Below, piece by piece: positions 42,652 through 51,925 of a stretch of 64,000 bases of DNA; position 1 is the stretch's first letter, and every line of letters starts with the position of its first letter. This DNA comes from Labrys sp. WJW (lineage in GTDB: Bacteria > Pseudomonadota > Alphaproteobacteria > Rhizobiales > Labraceae): assembly GCF_001676615.1 (NCBI RefSeq), contig NZ_LYXZ01000018.1:1-64000 (forward strand), given 5' to 3'. The translations under genes and the position numbers were made by a program. The notes beneath the pieces are model-generated. The model was not told the DNA's origin, did not search any database, and saw nothing but the letters and a program-made list of their open reading frames with translations.

Positions 42652-43236
42652 TCAGCCGCGGATGATCACCACCCTGGTGCCGACCTTCACCCGCTCGTAG
42701 AGGTCGGTGACGTCGTCATTGGTCATGCGGATGCAGCCCGACGACACGGCCTGGCCGATGGTCTGCGGCTCGTTCGAGCCATGGATGCGGTAGAGCGAGG
42801 ATCCCAGATACATCGCCCGGGCGCCCAGCGGGTTCTGGATGCCGCCGGCCATATAGGCGGGCAGGTCCGGCCGGCGCTTGCGCATCTGCGGCGGCGGCGT
42901 CCAGCCAGGCCATTCGGCCTTGCGCGAGATGCGGTGCACGCCGCCCCATTCGAAGCCCTTACGGCCAACGCCGACGCCGTAGCGCATGGCCGTGCCGTCT
43001 TCGAGAACAAGATAGAGCCGCCGTTCCGGCGAATTGACCACGATGGTGCCGGGCTTCTCGCGGCCGCTATAGCTCACTACCTCGCGCGGGATCGGCGAGA
43101 CGGCGGCGACGGCGCCTGCATTGGCAGGTTCGCGCGGGCTGCCGAACAATTTCTCGAAGATACTGGCTGCGTTGGCCGAGCTTGAGGCGATGCTCAAGCT
43201 CGACACCAAGACCAGGCCTGTCAAAAGACGACGCAT
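42652..43236 (-). CDS. L,D-transpeptidase (YkuD domain)
   Basis: A 194-residue exported enzyme with signal peptide (LLTGLVLVSSLSIASSSANA) and a YkuD catalytic domain: RIHGSNEP (His152) and SSGCIRM (Cys168 nucleophile). It forms 3-3 peptidoglycan cross-links or anchors proteins to peptidoglycan in the periplasm. Start 43236; the frame extends to 43332 without signal-like sequence. Monocistronic. Confidence 0.92.
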   Translation of the reverse strand: MRRLLTGLVLVSSLSIASSSANAASIFEKLFGSPREPANAGAVAAVSPIPREVVSYSGREKPGTIVVNSPERRLYLVLEDGTAMRYGVGVGRKGFEWGGVHRISRKAEWPGWTPPPQMRKRRPDLPAYMAGGIQNPLGARAMYLGSSLYRIHGSNEPQTIGQAVSSGCIRMTNDDVTDLYERVKVGTRVVIIRG

Positions 43237-43418
43237 GATGAAGCCCCGAATGGTTTGATCGAAATTCTTCGATCTCACTTGAATGAACAGAGCCCCGATC
43301 TTCGGATTCTTCAACTGGTGGACGACTGTCAACCGCTAGTCTTCACGCAAAAATCAAGGCCTGTGTCCTCTCAACAACACTTGGCCGAAACATGCTGTGC
43401 GTATCGGCACAAGATCTC

Positions 43419-44162
43419 TCAAGCATTGGTGCCGCCATCGATGGTATAGGCGCCACCCGTGGCATATTGCGCCTCCGGACTTGCCAGCCAGGCGACCAGG
43501 CCAGCGATCTGCCCGGGCTCGCCATATCTGGGGATCGCCATCGCGGCCCGTGCCTGGTCGGCGCGTTCGGTGGTGGCGGGGTTCATGTCGGTATCTGTCG
43601 GGCCGGGATGAACGATGTTGACGGTGATGCCGCGCGGGCCGAGGTCCCGGGCCATGGCTTGGCTGAGGCCGGTCAGGGCCGCCTTGCTCATGACATAGAG
43701 ACCGATGCCGGCGCGCCCGACGCGGCCGACCAGGTTGGAGCCGATGGAGATGATGCGCCCGCCTTCTGCCATATGAGTGGCGGCGGCCTGGGAGGCGACG
43801 AAGGCACCGCGCAGATTGGCGGCTATGATGTGGTCGAAATCTTCGAGGGTGACTTGTTCCACGGTGCCGCCAGTGAAAATGCCGGCATTGTTGACCAGGA
43901 TGTCGAGGCGGCCGAACGCGGTGGCTGCCTGGTCAACGGCGCTACGGACGGCGCCGGCGTCGGCGCTGTCGGCCTTGATCGCCAGCGCACGCTGGCCAGT
44001 GGCCCGGATCTGCTCGGCCACGGCGTCGGCGCTGTCGGCCCGGCTCGCATAGGTGATCGCGACATCGGCGCCCGCTTCCGCCAGCTGCAGGGCGATGGCT
44101 GCGCCGATCCCGCGGCTTCCTCCAGTCACGATGGCTGCCTTGCCCGACAGGGTCTTGATCAT
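43419..44162 (-). CDS. Short-chain dehydrogenase/reductase (FabG-like)
   Basis: A 247-residue classical SDR: VTGGSRGIGAAIALQLAEAG, LVNNAGIFTGG, catalytic Ser in SIGSNLVGRVG with YVMSKAAL (Tyr-Lys), VHPGPTDTDMNP. Substrate unknown. Divergent from a small ArsR-type regulator 79 bp away, so it is the likely regulated target. Confidence 0.9.
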   Translation of the reverse strand: MIKTLSGKAAIVTGGSRGIGAAIALQLAEAGADVAITYASRADSADAVAEQIRATGQRALAIKADSADAGAVRSAVDQAATAFGRLDILVNNAGIFTGGTVEQVTLEDFDHIIAANLRGAFVASQAAATHMAEGGRIISIGSNLVGRVGRAGIGLYVMSKAALTGLSQAMARDLGPRGITVNIVHPGPTDTDMNPATTERADQARAAMAIPRYGEPGQIAGLVAWLASPEAQYATGGAYTIDGGTNA

Positions 44163-44241
44163 GAGGATCTCCTTGGTAAGATGTTCACCTTACCTAGCAG
44201 ATCGCATAGGTACGATGCAAGGCTTACCTTGGAGGTTGCTC
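44163..44241. promoter_or_regulatory. Divergent operator region of the SDR/ArsR-type pair
   Basis: Contains two inverted repeats: GGTAAG (44175-44180) with CTTACC (44189-44194), and AGGTA (44208-44212) with TACCT (44225-44229). These GGTA/TACC half-sites in a 79-bp divergent gap fit a winged-helix dimer such as the adjacent regulator. Confidence 0.6.
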
Positions 44242-44568
44242 ATGGCCGATCGCGAAGGCCATCCCGAGCCGGAAGAAATGCAGTTCGGCAAATTGCTGGC
44301 GGCGCTGGCCGATCCGCTGCGCCGCCGCGTGATCGCCGAACTGGTCCAGGCACCCGACGGCACGGCGCGGCACTGCGCCTCCTTCGGCTTCGAGGTCAGC
44401 AAGGCGACGCTGACCCATCATTTCCGCGTGCTGCGCGAGGCGGGCCTGATCTGGCATTTCGATCGCGGCAACAGCCGGGCTGCCAGCTTGCGCCGCCAGG
44501 ACATCGAGACGCGCTTTCCTGGCTTGCTGGCTCTGGTTGCGGCAGAGGAAGCTTTGGCCAGATCTTGA
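44242..44568 (+). CDS. ArsR-type winged-helix regulator
   Basis: A 108-residue regulator of the ArsR/HTH_5 kind: LLAALADPLRRRVIAELVQA, FEVSKATLTHHFRVLREAGL (recognition helix), then a wing with WHFDRGNSRAASLRR. No metal-binding ELCVCDL motif, so it belongs to a non-metal subgroup that often senses electrophiles or metabolites. Strong ribosome site (GGAGG, 6 bp). Probably represses the divergent SDR gene and itself. Confidence 0.88.
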   Translation: MADREGHPEPEEMQFGKLLAALADPLRRRVIAELVQAPDGTARHCASFGFEVSKATLTHHFRVLREAGLIWHFDRGNSRAASLRRQDIETRFPGLLALVAAEEALARS

Positions 44569-44648
44569 CGTAGACTGGCAGTCGCGACAGTTCCCTGCAG
44601 CGGCAGGCATGGCCTATCAGGATCGCATCCAAGCAAGAGGAGACGATC

Positions 44649-45050
44649 ATGAGCCTGGTCAGCGCCATCCCAGCGGCCCCATCCCACCTTGCCATCGCCC
44701 ATTTTGAGCGCCGGCTGTCGGTCGAGACCGATTGTTCGGACGTGGCCCAGGCGCTTGCCTCCGGAGAGCAGGATTTCGTACTGCTGCATGTCGTCGGTTC
44801 GTCGGAGACCTTCCGCCGCCGGCATGTTCCGGGTGCCCTTCATCTGCCGCATCGCGAAATCGATGCCGGGCGCATGGCGCAGTGGCCTGACGATACCCTT
44901 TTCGTGGTCTATTGCGCCGGCCCGCACTGCAACGGGGCCGACCAGGCGGCCCTCAAGCTTGCCCGGCTCGGCCGTCCGGTGAAGGTCATGATCGGCGGCC
45001 TGACGGGCTGGGCCGACGAAGGCCTGGCCTTTGCTAGCGATGGCGCTTGA
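44649..45050 (+). CDS. Rhodanese-like domain protein
   Basis: A 133-residue single-domain rhodanese with the active-site loop VYCAGPHCNGAD (Cys89, second Cys at 93) and the CH2A-like region RRRHVPGALHLPH. Probable cytosolic sulfur or phosphate-mimic transfer protein; partner unknown. Ribosome site AGAGGAGA. It follows the regulator by 80 bp and may be independent. Confidence 0.88.
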   Translation: MSLVSAIPAAPSHLAIAHFERRLSVETDCSDVAQALASGEQDFVLLHVVGSSETFRRRHVPGALHLPHREIDAGRMAQWPDDTLFVVYCAGPHCNGADQAALKLARLGRPVKVMIGGLTGWADEGLAFASDGA

Positions 45051-45137
45051 GCTTGGGGGTCTTCGGGCTCGTCCTAAGGCCCACCGCCTCGATGTCCTTC
45101 GAACGAACCGAGAAAAGGCCGGGATAGAGCATCGTGA

Positions 45138-45262
45138 CCCCTCATCCGCCTGCCGGCACCTTCTCCCGCAGGGGGAGAAGGAGGCTTTTTCTGACTGCGC
45201 AGAGCAAGCCTATCGCCTTCTCCCCTTGCGGGAGAAGGTGGCGCGAAGCGCCGGATGAGGGG
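45138..45262. repeat. Palindromic intergenic repeat (CCCCTCATCCG type)
   Basis: CCCCTCATCCGCCTGCCGG is mirrored by CGAAGCGCCGGATGAGGGG, and CACCTTCTCCCGCAGGG by CCCTTGCGGGAGAAGGTG. This REP-like sequence lies between the convergent rhodanese and XRE genes in a 263-bp gap that holds nothing else I can name. Confidence 0.8.
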
Positions 45263-45313
45263 TTGCACAGCTCCATCTGGACTTCACACCACAACATCTT
45301 GACCAGGGTGCCT

Positions 45314-46084
45314 CTACGGCCCTGCCTTGAACAGGGCGAACTCCTCCGCCGTCACGCGGTCGAGATGCTCGCGATAGGCATTATAGTGGCGGTGCAACGG
45401 GCCGATCCGGCCGAAGGAGAGGTCCGCCTCGCGGCCGGGAGGAATGGGCACCAGGGCGATGGCCGCCGAGACCGGCGTGAGCTGCGTGCCGCGGCCGGCG
45501 CGCAGCGACGTCAGGATACCGTACATCTCGCCGGTATTCATCGGGCGACCGACCACCGCCACCCGGTATTGCCCGCTGATCGACGTCACCAGATAGACAT
45601 GGCCGGACTGGTTCGGCACAGAGACCTCACCCTGCTGGTTGAATCCGGTGTCGAGGCGCTCGGCCTCGCGGAAGATCAGGCGGGAGGCGCTGTCGCTCCA
45701 GGTGATCTCGGTGCGATAGGCAAACACCGCCCCGGCCTCGCCGAAGGAGGGGCGCAGCGTGAGGTAATTGCCGGTGAGCCAGGATACGGCCGCCTTGGTG
45801 TAGGAACCCAGATGTTCCGGCGCCGTGCCGCCACCCTGGAGGGCAGCCGGGGCGGAAGCGTGATCGGCATGACGCAGGCCGGCGCCGAGGGCTTCCTCCA
45901 ATCGAATGACGGTGGCGAGCGTGAAGGGACGCCGCCCGGAAAGGGCCTTTTCCAAGGTCGACAGGCTGATCTTGGCCTTTTCGGCGAGGGTCTGGCGCGA
46001 AATGCGCCGACGTGCCAGGGCCTCGCGCACCGCGAGCGTGATCTGGTGGGCTTGTTCGCTGGAAAACTCGCTGTCCGACGTCAC
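45314..46084 (-). CDS. XRE-family regulator with unknown C-terminal domain
   Basis: A 256-residue protein: N-terminal XRE helix-turn-helix (RISRQTLAEKAKISLSTLEK then ALSGRRPFTLATVIRLEEAL) and a C-terminal part (about 85-256) with YTKAAVSWLTGNYLTLRPSF and GQYRVAVVGRPMNTGEMYG, probably a ligand-sensing beta domain. GTG 46084 follows TAGGA at 8 bp and is preferred over the longer frame to 46126. Divergent from the sortase target gene, but a regulatory link is only positional. Confidence 0.82.
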   Translation of the reverse strand: MTSDSEFSSEQAHQITLAVREALARRRISRQTLAEKAKISLSTLEKALSGRRPFTLATVIRLEEALGAGLRHADHASAPAALQGGGTAPEHLGSYTKAAVSWLTGNYLTLRPSFGEAGAVFAYRTEITWSDSASRLIFREAERLDTGFNQQGEVSVPNQSGHVYLVTSISGQYRVAVVGRPMNTGEMYGILTSLRAGRGTQLTPVSAAIALVPIPPGREADLSFGRIGPLHRHYNAYREHLDRVTAEEFALFKAGP

Positions 46085-46290
46085 GAAACCGGTCCTATAG
46101 CGCCGCCGACATGGCTCTGCGCACAATCACGTACAAAACCGGACATTGCCGCAGGAGTCCACAGCCGGCAAGGCGATTTGTGACGGTTTATGCCTAACAA
46201 ACGCAGTTAATGAAGCTCGTACGCACAGTCCTCGCGGGAGCAGAACGGAACCAGGCCACACGAGGCCGGATAGCGTTCAACGAGGACGAC

Positions 46291-48552
46291 ATGCACATGA
46301 ACCAAGCGGTTGCCGGCCGCCAAACCGGCAGACGACGGCACCCTCATTCCGGCATCGGTCGCGCCGCGCTGATTGCGTTGGCCGAACGTTTCCTCATGGC
46401 GGTGCTGGTCCTTGTAACCTTCCTCATCTTCGTGGTGGGTGCGTATGCCGCTCCGCGCATCACCGTCGACGACGTCAAGGCGGGGTCCCTGCTGATGCGC
46501 ACGGACGATCCCGGCTCCTATGTCGAAGCCGTGAGGACGGCCACCGACGTCCAGCTCAGCGTCAGTGGCCCTACCATTCGCGCCACGCTGACCCAGATGT
46601 TCCACAACCCGAGTAAATCCTGGGTCGAGGGCATCTATGTCTTCCCGCTGCCCGACGGCGCCGCAGTCGACACCATGAAGATGGTGATCGGCCAGCGCGT
46701 CGTTGTGGCTGATATCAAGGAAAAGCAGCAGGCCAAGCTGGTCTATGAGCGTGCCAAGGCCGAGGGCAAGAAGGCGGCGCTGGTCGAGCAGCAGCGGCCG
46801 AATATGTTCATGAACTCGATCGCCAATATCGGCCCCGGCGACACGGTGGTCATCCAGATCGAATATCAGGAGCCGGTGCGCCAGGCCGACAATACATTCT
46901 CTCTCAGGGTGCCTTTGGTGGTGGCGCCACGCTTCTCGCCGAGCGAAATCGGCGCCGGCTCGGCCCAGACCGTGACCTTCCAGGACAAGTCGGGCTGGGG
47001 CGCTGTCGCGCCGGCTCCGAAGTCAAGTGAGGTGCCGCAGGCGCCCGTCCTCGATCCGCGCGAGAACGCGCCTGTCAATCCCGTGCAGATCCGCATCGAT
47101 CTCGACGCTGGCTTTGCGCTGGGCGAGGTGAAGAGCGCCTTTCATCCCGTCAAGATCATCGACAAGGGCCCCCAAGCCCGCCATATCGAGCTGGCCTCGG
47201 GGCCGGTGCCGGCTGACCGCGATTTCGAATTGACCTGGCAGGCCCAACCTAGCCAGACGCCGAGCGTCGGCCTGTTCCGCGAGAAGGTCGGCAGCGACGA
47301 CTATCTGATCGCCTATGTCACGCCGCCCAGCCTCAAGAGTGCGCAGGCCGACCAGCGTCCGCGCGACGTCACCTTCGTGATCGACAATTCCGGCTCGATG
47401 GGTGGCACCTCCATCGAGCAGGCCCGGGCCAGCCTCGCCTATGCGCTGGGCCGCCTGACGCCATCGGATCGCTTCAACGTCATCCGTTTCGACGACACCT
47501 TCACCAACCTGTTCGGCGGCACGCTGGCGGCCACGCCCGAGAACATTGCGCGGGCCCAGGATTATGTCTCGCGGCTCCAGGCCAATGGCGGCACCATGAT
47601 GGTCGCGCCCATGCTGGAGGCCCTCAAGGACGACCATACCGACGAAAAGGGCTTTCTGCGCCAGGTGGTATTCATCACCGATGGCGGCATCGACAACGAG
47701 CAGGAGTTGTTCGACGCCATTGCCTCGCATCGCGGTCGCTCCCGTGTCTTCATGGTCGGCATCGGCTCGGCGCCGAATTCCTACCTGATGACCCGTGCGG
47801 CCGAGCTCGGCGGCGGCGCCTTCATGCAGATCGGCTCCGTCGACCAGGTGCAGGAGCGCATGACGCAACTGGTCGACAAGCTGGAGAGCCCGGCGATGAC
47901 CAATGTCGACGTGGCCATCTCGTCTGGCTCCGCTGACGTGACGCCGCGCATCCTGCCCGACCTCTATCATGGCGAGACCCTGGTGCTGGCGGCCAAGGTC
48001 AAGCATCTCACCGGTGAGGTTGAGGTGCGCGGCCTCATCGACGGCAAGGGCTGGTCCGTCTCGCTGCCGGTTGCCGGCGCGGCCGAGGGAGCCGGCATCT
48101 CCAAATTGTGGGCACGCCGCAAGATCGACGATACCGAAGTGGCGCAGACGCTGCGCCAGATCAGCCGCGAGGATGCCGACAAGCGCATTCTGGGTCTCGC
48201 CCTCGACCATCACCTCGTTACCCGCCTCACCAGCCTGGTGGCCGTCGACAAGACGCCGATCCGCCCCCGCGGCGTGCGCCTGTCCCGCTCCGACGTGCCG
48301 CTGAACCTGCCGGCCGGCTGGGATTTCGACAAGGTGTTCGGCACCAAGGGCGAGACGGTCTCCGATCGCGAGCAGCGCCAGGCCTTGCTCGATCTCGATG
48401 GCAGGAAGGTGCAGACCATCGACGCCTCGCGGGCGATCAGTCTGCCGCAAACCGCCACCGACGCAGAGCTGCGCCTGATCATCGGCGGCCTCCTGCTTGC
48501 CGGCGGCCTCACCTTCGGCCTCCTGACCCGCCGGCGCAGGGCATTCGCATGA
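46291..48552 (+). CDS. Sortase target protein with VIT and vWA domains
   Basis: A 753-residue surface protein of the marine proteobacterial sortase-target type. After a long signal/anchor (FLMAVLVLVTFLIFVVGAYA) comes a VIT domain (LTQMFHNPSKSWVEGIYVFP; AKLVYERAKAEGKKAALVEQ), then a vWA domain with the metal site VIDNSGSMGG (Asp365), and a C-terminal sorting signal: LPQTA at 718-722, hydrophobic helix LIIGGLLLAGGLTFGLL, and Arg-rich tail. The LPxTA signal fits class GN sortases; the gene overlaps the sortase start by ATGA. Start 46291 follows GAGG; 46297 or 46210 are alternatives. Confidence 0.92.
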   Translation: MHMNQAVAGRQTGRRRHPHSGIGRAALIALAERFLMAVLVLVTFLIFVVGAYAAPRITVDDVKAGSLLMRTDDPGSYVEAVRTATDVQLSVSGPTIRATLTQMFHNPSKSWVEGIYVFPLPDGAAVDTMKMVIGQRVVVADIKEKQQAKLVYERAKAEGKKAALVEQQRPNMFMNSIANIGPGDTVVIQIEYQEPVRQADNTFSLRVPLVVAPRFSPSEIGAGSAQTVTFQDKSGWGAVAPAPKSSEVPQAPVLDPRENAPVNPVQIRIDLDAGFALGEVKSAFHPVKIIDKGPQARHIELASGPVPADRDFELTWQAQPSQTPSVGLFREKVGSDDYLIAYVTPPSLKSAQADQRPRDVTFVIDNSGSMGGTSIEQARASLAYALGRLTPSDRFNVIRFDDTFTNLFGGTLAATPENIARAQDYVSRLQANGGTMMVAPMLEALKDDHTDEKGFLRQVVFITDGGIDNEQELFDAIASHRGRSRVFMVGIGSAPNSYLMTRAAELGGGAFMQIGSVDQVQERMTQLVDKLESPAMTNVDVAISSGSADVTPRILPDLYHGETLVLAAKVKHLTGEVEVRGLIDGKGWSVSLPVAGAAEGAGISKLWARRKIDDTEVAQTLRQISREDADKRILGLALDHHLVTRLTSLVAVDKTPIRPRGVRLSRSDVPLNLPAGWDFDKVFGTKGETVSDREQRQALLDLDGRKVQTIDASRAISLPQTATDAELRLIIGGLLLAGGLTFGLLTRRRRAFA

Positions 48553-49190
48553 TTGCGCTCAAACTCCAAAGGCTCCCGCCCGCAGCGGCGGGAGCTTCCT
48601 TGTTTGCCAGGACCCGGTTGCTGGTCATGGGCGGGCTGGTCTGCGCCGGCCTGGTCCTGGCCGGGCAGGGGATGTGGATCCACGCCAAGGCCTTCCTCGC
48701 CCAGATCCTGCTCGACAGGGCCTTCGACCAGTCGGTGGCCAGCGGCGCCATCGTCAAGCCCTGGTCCTGGCTGGATACCTATCCCGCCGCCCGCATCGAG
48801 GTGCCCCGCCTCGGCAGGAGCGCGGTGGCGCTGGAGGGGGCGAGCGGGCAGGCCCTGGCGTTCGGGCCGGCTCACGTGGCCGGCACGCCGGCCGCCGGGG
48901 AGGCGGGGACAGCCGTCTACGCCGCCCATCGCGATACCCATTTCGCCTTTCTCGGCGAGATGCGGCTCGGCGACGAGATCAAGGTCATCCGGCGCGATGG
49001 CGTCGCCGTTCGCTATCGTGTGACCGGGCAGGATATCCGCCGTTGGGACAGCTCCGGCATCGACCCCGCCGCGCCCGGGCGCCATCTCGTGCTGGCGACC
49101 TGCTGGCCGTTCAACGCCGTCACCAGCGGCCCCCTGCGCTACCTCGTTCACGCCGAGATGGTACAGGAAGGCATGAGGAAGATCGATTGA
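48549..49190 (+). CDS. Class GN sortase
   Basis: A 213-residue membrane-anchored transpeptidase with an N-terminal helix (LLVMGGLVCAGLVLAGQGMW) and the sortase catalytic triad: His127 in AAHRDTHF, Cys185 in LATCWPF and Arg197 in GPLRYLVHA. It cleaves the LPxTA signal of its dedicated partner upstream and attaches it to an unknown acceptor at the Gram-negative envelope. The start overlaps the target gene's stop by four bases, so the two are translationally coupled. Confidence 0.93.
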   Translation: MIALKLQRLPPAAAGASLFARTRLLVMGGLVCAGLVLAGQGMWIHAKAFLAQILLDRAFDQSVASGAIVKPWSWLDTYPAARIEVPRLGRSAVALEGASGQALAFGPAHVAGTPAAGEAGTAVYAAHRDTHFAFLGEMRLGDEIKVIRRDGVAVRYRVTGQDIRRWDSSGIDPAAPGRHLVLATCWPFNAVTSGPLRYLVHAEMVQEGMRKID

Positions 49191-49244
49191 AGCGACGCTC
49201 GCCATGATCTAGTTTGCTCACAAAACGTCCGATGGGAGCGAACC

Positions 49245-50027
49245 TTGAGCGAACTGAACCGTCAGAACCGGATCATCGAGGTTCTGGGCAAGCGTCCCTT
49301 CCTCACGGTGCGCGACCTGCAGGGACAACTGGGCGTGTCGGCTGCCACCATTCGCCGGGATATCGACAAGCTCGACCAGTCCGGCAAGGCCCAGAAGGTC
49401 TATGGCGGCATCGCGGCGCTCGACGGGTCGGCCGCGCCCGGCCGTCATGCGGCCAAGCCCTATGACGAAAATCGTGATCTTGCCGTGGAAGCCAAGCAGG
49501 CGATCGCGGAGGAAGCGGCGACGCTGGTGCGCGATGGCGATTCCGTCATCATCCATGGCGGTTCCACCTGCTTCTATCTCGGCGCGAAACTCGCGCATCG
49601 CAATGTGCGCCTCTATACCAATTCCATGCCCCTGATCGCCTTTCTCAGCGACCGCGGCAGCTGCAGCCTGACGGTCGCGGGCGGCGAATTGCACCGCGAG
49701 CCCGGCATTATCCACCCCACCGCTCCGGCGCCGCCGTTCTATGCATCGAAGTTCTTTCTCGGTGCCCAGGGCATTGGACGGGATGGGCTATTGGAATCGC
49801 ATCCCCTGCTGGTGCGCACCATCATCGATCTCAGCGCCAATGCCGATCAGGTCGTCGTGCTGGCGGACAGCCGGAAATTTGCCATCCGTGCGCGTAGCGT
49901 CGCCCTGCCGCTCTCCAGGGTGGGCGTGCTGATCACCGATGACGGCTTGTCGGATCGGGATGCCAAGATGCTCGAGAATGCCGGCATCACGATCCGGATC
50001 GTCTCTCTCTTGCCCGAGACGGTTTGA
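49245..50027 (+). CDS. DeoR-family transcriptional regulator
   Basis: A 260-residue DeoR regulator: helix-turn-helix QNRIIEVLGKRPFLTVRDLQ, SAATIRRDIDKLDQSGKAQK with VYGGI, and a sugar-phosphate-sensing domain (VIIHGGSTCFYLGAKLAHRN; IDLSANADQVVVLADSRKF). Start is a TTG at 49245 with GGGAG 6 bp upstream. It precedes and reads towards a ribose/AI-2-type importer and likely controls it in response to a phosphorylated sugar. It lies 54 bp after the sortase gene but has no obvious link to it. Confidence 0.9.
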   Translation: MSELNRQNRIIEVLGKRPFLTVRDLQGQLGVSAATIRRDIDKLDQSGKAQKVYGGIAALDGSAAPGRHAAKPYDENRDLAVEAKQAIAEEAATLVRDGDSVIIHGGSTCFYLGAKLAHRNVRLYTNSMPLIAFLSDRGSCSLTVAGGELHREPGIIHPTAPAPPFYASKFFLGAQGIGRDGLLESHPLLVRTIIDLSANADQVVVLADSRKFAIRARSVALPLSRVGVLITDDGLSDRDAKMLENAGITIRIVSLLPETV

Positions 50028-50416
50028 CGGCGTTGTGCTCCCGCTCGTCATGAGTGAATTCAATCGATCTGGCGCTCAGACTATTGCGTGCGCCGGAATC
50101 AACACGCAAGCCGAATGACCTGTCAATCTACCCTTTCTCATTGAAATACATGAGTAAAAAGAAAATTTTTTCGGAATCGAAGGTCTCGTGAAGATGATGA
50201 TTCTAGATCATTCGTGAGTTAATTATTTCACATGATGCTTTATCCCGCTTGCTGAAAGACGATTTTTGATCTAGTTGGGCGATATGTCTTACAAAAAAGC
50301 GTGAGGAAAGGCGCGGACATGGGGGAGACGTGGGTCGGCCGGATGACGATCGTCGCCGGGCAAGCCTTTCGGTCACGCCTGGGTCGTCCCATGGCGGCGG
50401 TCACTCGGAGGGCGCC
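50028..50416. promoter_or_regulatory. 389-bp AT-rich upstream region of the sugar importer
   Basis: Markedly AT-richer than the surroundings at about 50120-50300. It contains the inverted repeat GTGA-N10-TCAC (50214-50231) around TTAATTATT, a plausible operator for the DeoR regulator, and CTCAT-TGAAATAC-ATGAG followed by an A/T run near 50138-50172 that could terminate the deoR transcript. No ORF of note. Confidence 0.45.
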
Positions 50417-51925
50417 ATGACGGCCGTCGTCAGCCTCCGCGACATCTCCAAATCCTTTTCCGGCGTGAAGGTGCTGCGCGACGTCAATTTCGACGTGCGC
50501 CCCGGTGAAGTCCACGCTTTGCTTGGCGAGAACGGCGCTGGCAAGTCGACGCTGATCAAGGTGATCGCCGGTGTGCATCAGCCGGATACCGGCACGCTGA
50601 CGGTCGGCGGCGAGACCGTCCGCTTCACCTCGCCACGGCATGCGCGCCGCCACGGCATCGCCACCGTCTATCAGGAATTGCTGCTGTTTCCCGAACTCAC
50701 GGTGGCGGAGAACATCTTCCTGGGCAATGCTCCCCGTCAGAAGTGGGGCGGGCTCGACTGGAGCGCGATGCGCCTGAGGGCACGCCAGCTCCTGGATTCC
50801 CTGGACAGCCACGACCTCGACGTCGATGCCAAGGTCGGCACGCTTTCCGTCGCCAATCGCCAGCGGGTCGAGATCGCCAAGGCGCTGTCGCAGGATGCCC
50901 GCCTGTTGATCATGGACGAGCCGACGGCCGCGCTGGTCGAGGCCGATGTGCGCCGCCTGATGAGCGTGGTCAAGAAACTGCGCGAGCGAGGCGTCGCCAT
51001 CATCTACGTCTCCCACCGCATGCCCGAGATCTTCGAATTGGCGGATCGGGTCACTGTGCTGCGCGACGGCAGCTATATCGGTACGCGCGATATCGGCGAG
51101 GTGACCGAGGGCTTGCTTGTCTCGATGATGGTCGGCCGTTCGATCGAGCAGCTTTTCCCCAAGGTGGAAGCGCCGCTCGGCGAGGTCGCACTCGAACTGC
51201 GCGATGTCAGCTACGGGCGCAAGGTGCAGAACGTCTCGCTAAGCCTGAGGGCGGGCGAGATCCTGGGCCTTGCCGGCCTGATCGGCTCGGGGCGCACGGA
51301 ATTGGCGCTGACCGTGTTCGGCATCACCCCGGCCAGCACGGGCGAGATCTTGGTCAATGGCCGCAAGGTGACCATCGACGGTCCGCGCAAGGCGCGCGAT
51401 CTCGGCATCGCCTATGTGCCGGAGGATCGCGGCTCCCAGGGGCTGGTGCGGCCGATGACCATCCGCGAGAACGTCTCGATGGCGGTGCTCGACAAGATGT
51501 CGAACGGCTTCGCCATTCGCTTCGGCGACGAGATCCGCCGTTCGGTCGAGGCGATCAAGCGCCTGGGCATCCGCACCCGCGGTCCCGAGCAGATCGTCGG
51601 TCAGCTCTCCGGCGGCAACCAGCAGAAGGTCGTGCTCGCCAAGTGGCTGGAGGCCAATCCGCGCATCCTGATCATGGACGAGCCGACCCGTGGCATCGAT
51701 GTCGGCGCCAAGGCTGAGATCTACGCGCTGATGGGACGGCTGGTGCAACAGGGTGTCGCCATCCTGATGATATCGAGCGAATTGCCGGAGGTGCTCGGCA
51801 TGAGCGATCGCGTCCTCGTCATCAATGGCGGGCGCATCGTCGCCGAATTCGATCGCTCCCAGGCGACGCCGGATGCCGTCGGTGCCGCCATGACCAATGC
51901 CCAACCCCTGCAGGGAGCCGCCTGA
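50417..51925 (+). CDS. Sugar ABC importer, duplicated ATPase (RbsA/LsrA type)
   Basis: A 502-residue ATPase with two domains: LLGENGAGKSTLIKVIAG and LLIMDEPTAAL in the first; GLAGLIGSGRTELALTVFG, QLSGGNQQKVVLAKWL and LIMDEPTRGIDVGAKAE in the second. This is the CUT2 (ribose/rhamnose/AI-2) type. Start 50417 follows GGAGG; a longer frame to 50330 has no ribosome site. Overlaps the next permease by one base. Confidence 0.94.
   Translation: MTAVVSLRDISKSFSGVKVLRDVNFDVRPGEVHALLGENGAGKSTLIKVIAGVHQPDTGTLTVGGETVRFTSPRHARRHGIATVYQELLLFPELTVAENIFLGNAPRQKWGGLDWSAMRLRARQLLDSLDSHDLDVDAKVGTLSVANRQRVEIAKALSQDARLLIMDEPTAALVEADVRRLMSVVKKLRERGVAIIYVSHRMPEIFELADRVTVLRDGSYIGTRDIGEVTEGLLVSMMVGRSIEQLFPKVEAPLGEVALELRDVSYGRKVQNVSLSLRAGEILGLAGLIGSGRTELALTVFGITPASTGEILVNGRKVTIDGPRKARDLGIAYVPEDRGSQGLVRPMTIRENVSMAVLDKMSNGFAIRFGDEIRRSVEAIKRLGIRTRGPEQIVGQLSGGNQQKVVLAKWLEANPRILIMDEPTRGIDVGAKAEIYALMGRLVQQGVAILMISSELPEVLGMSDRVLVINGGRIVAEFDRSQATPDAVGAAMTNAQPLQGAA

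Noticed and set aside
46085-46290. Earlier start of the sortase target at 46210
   Set aside because: Lacks a ribosome site, and the residues added are not signal-like; 46291 follows GAGG.
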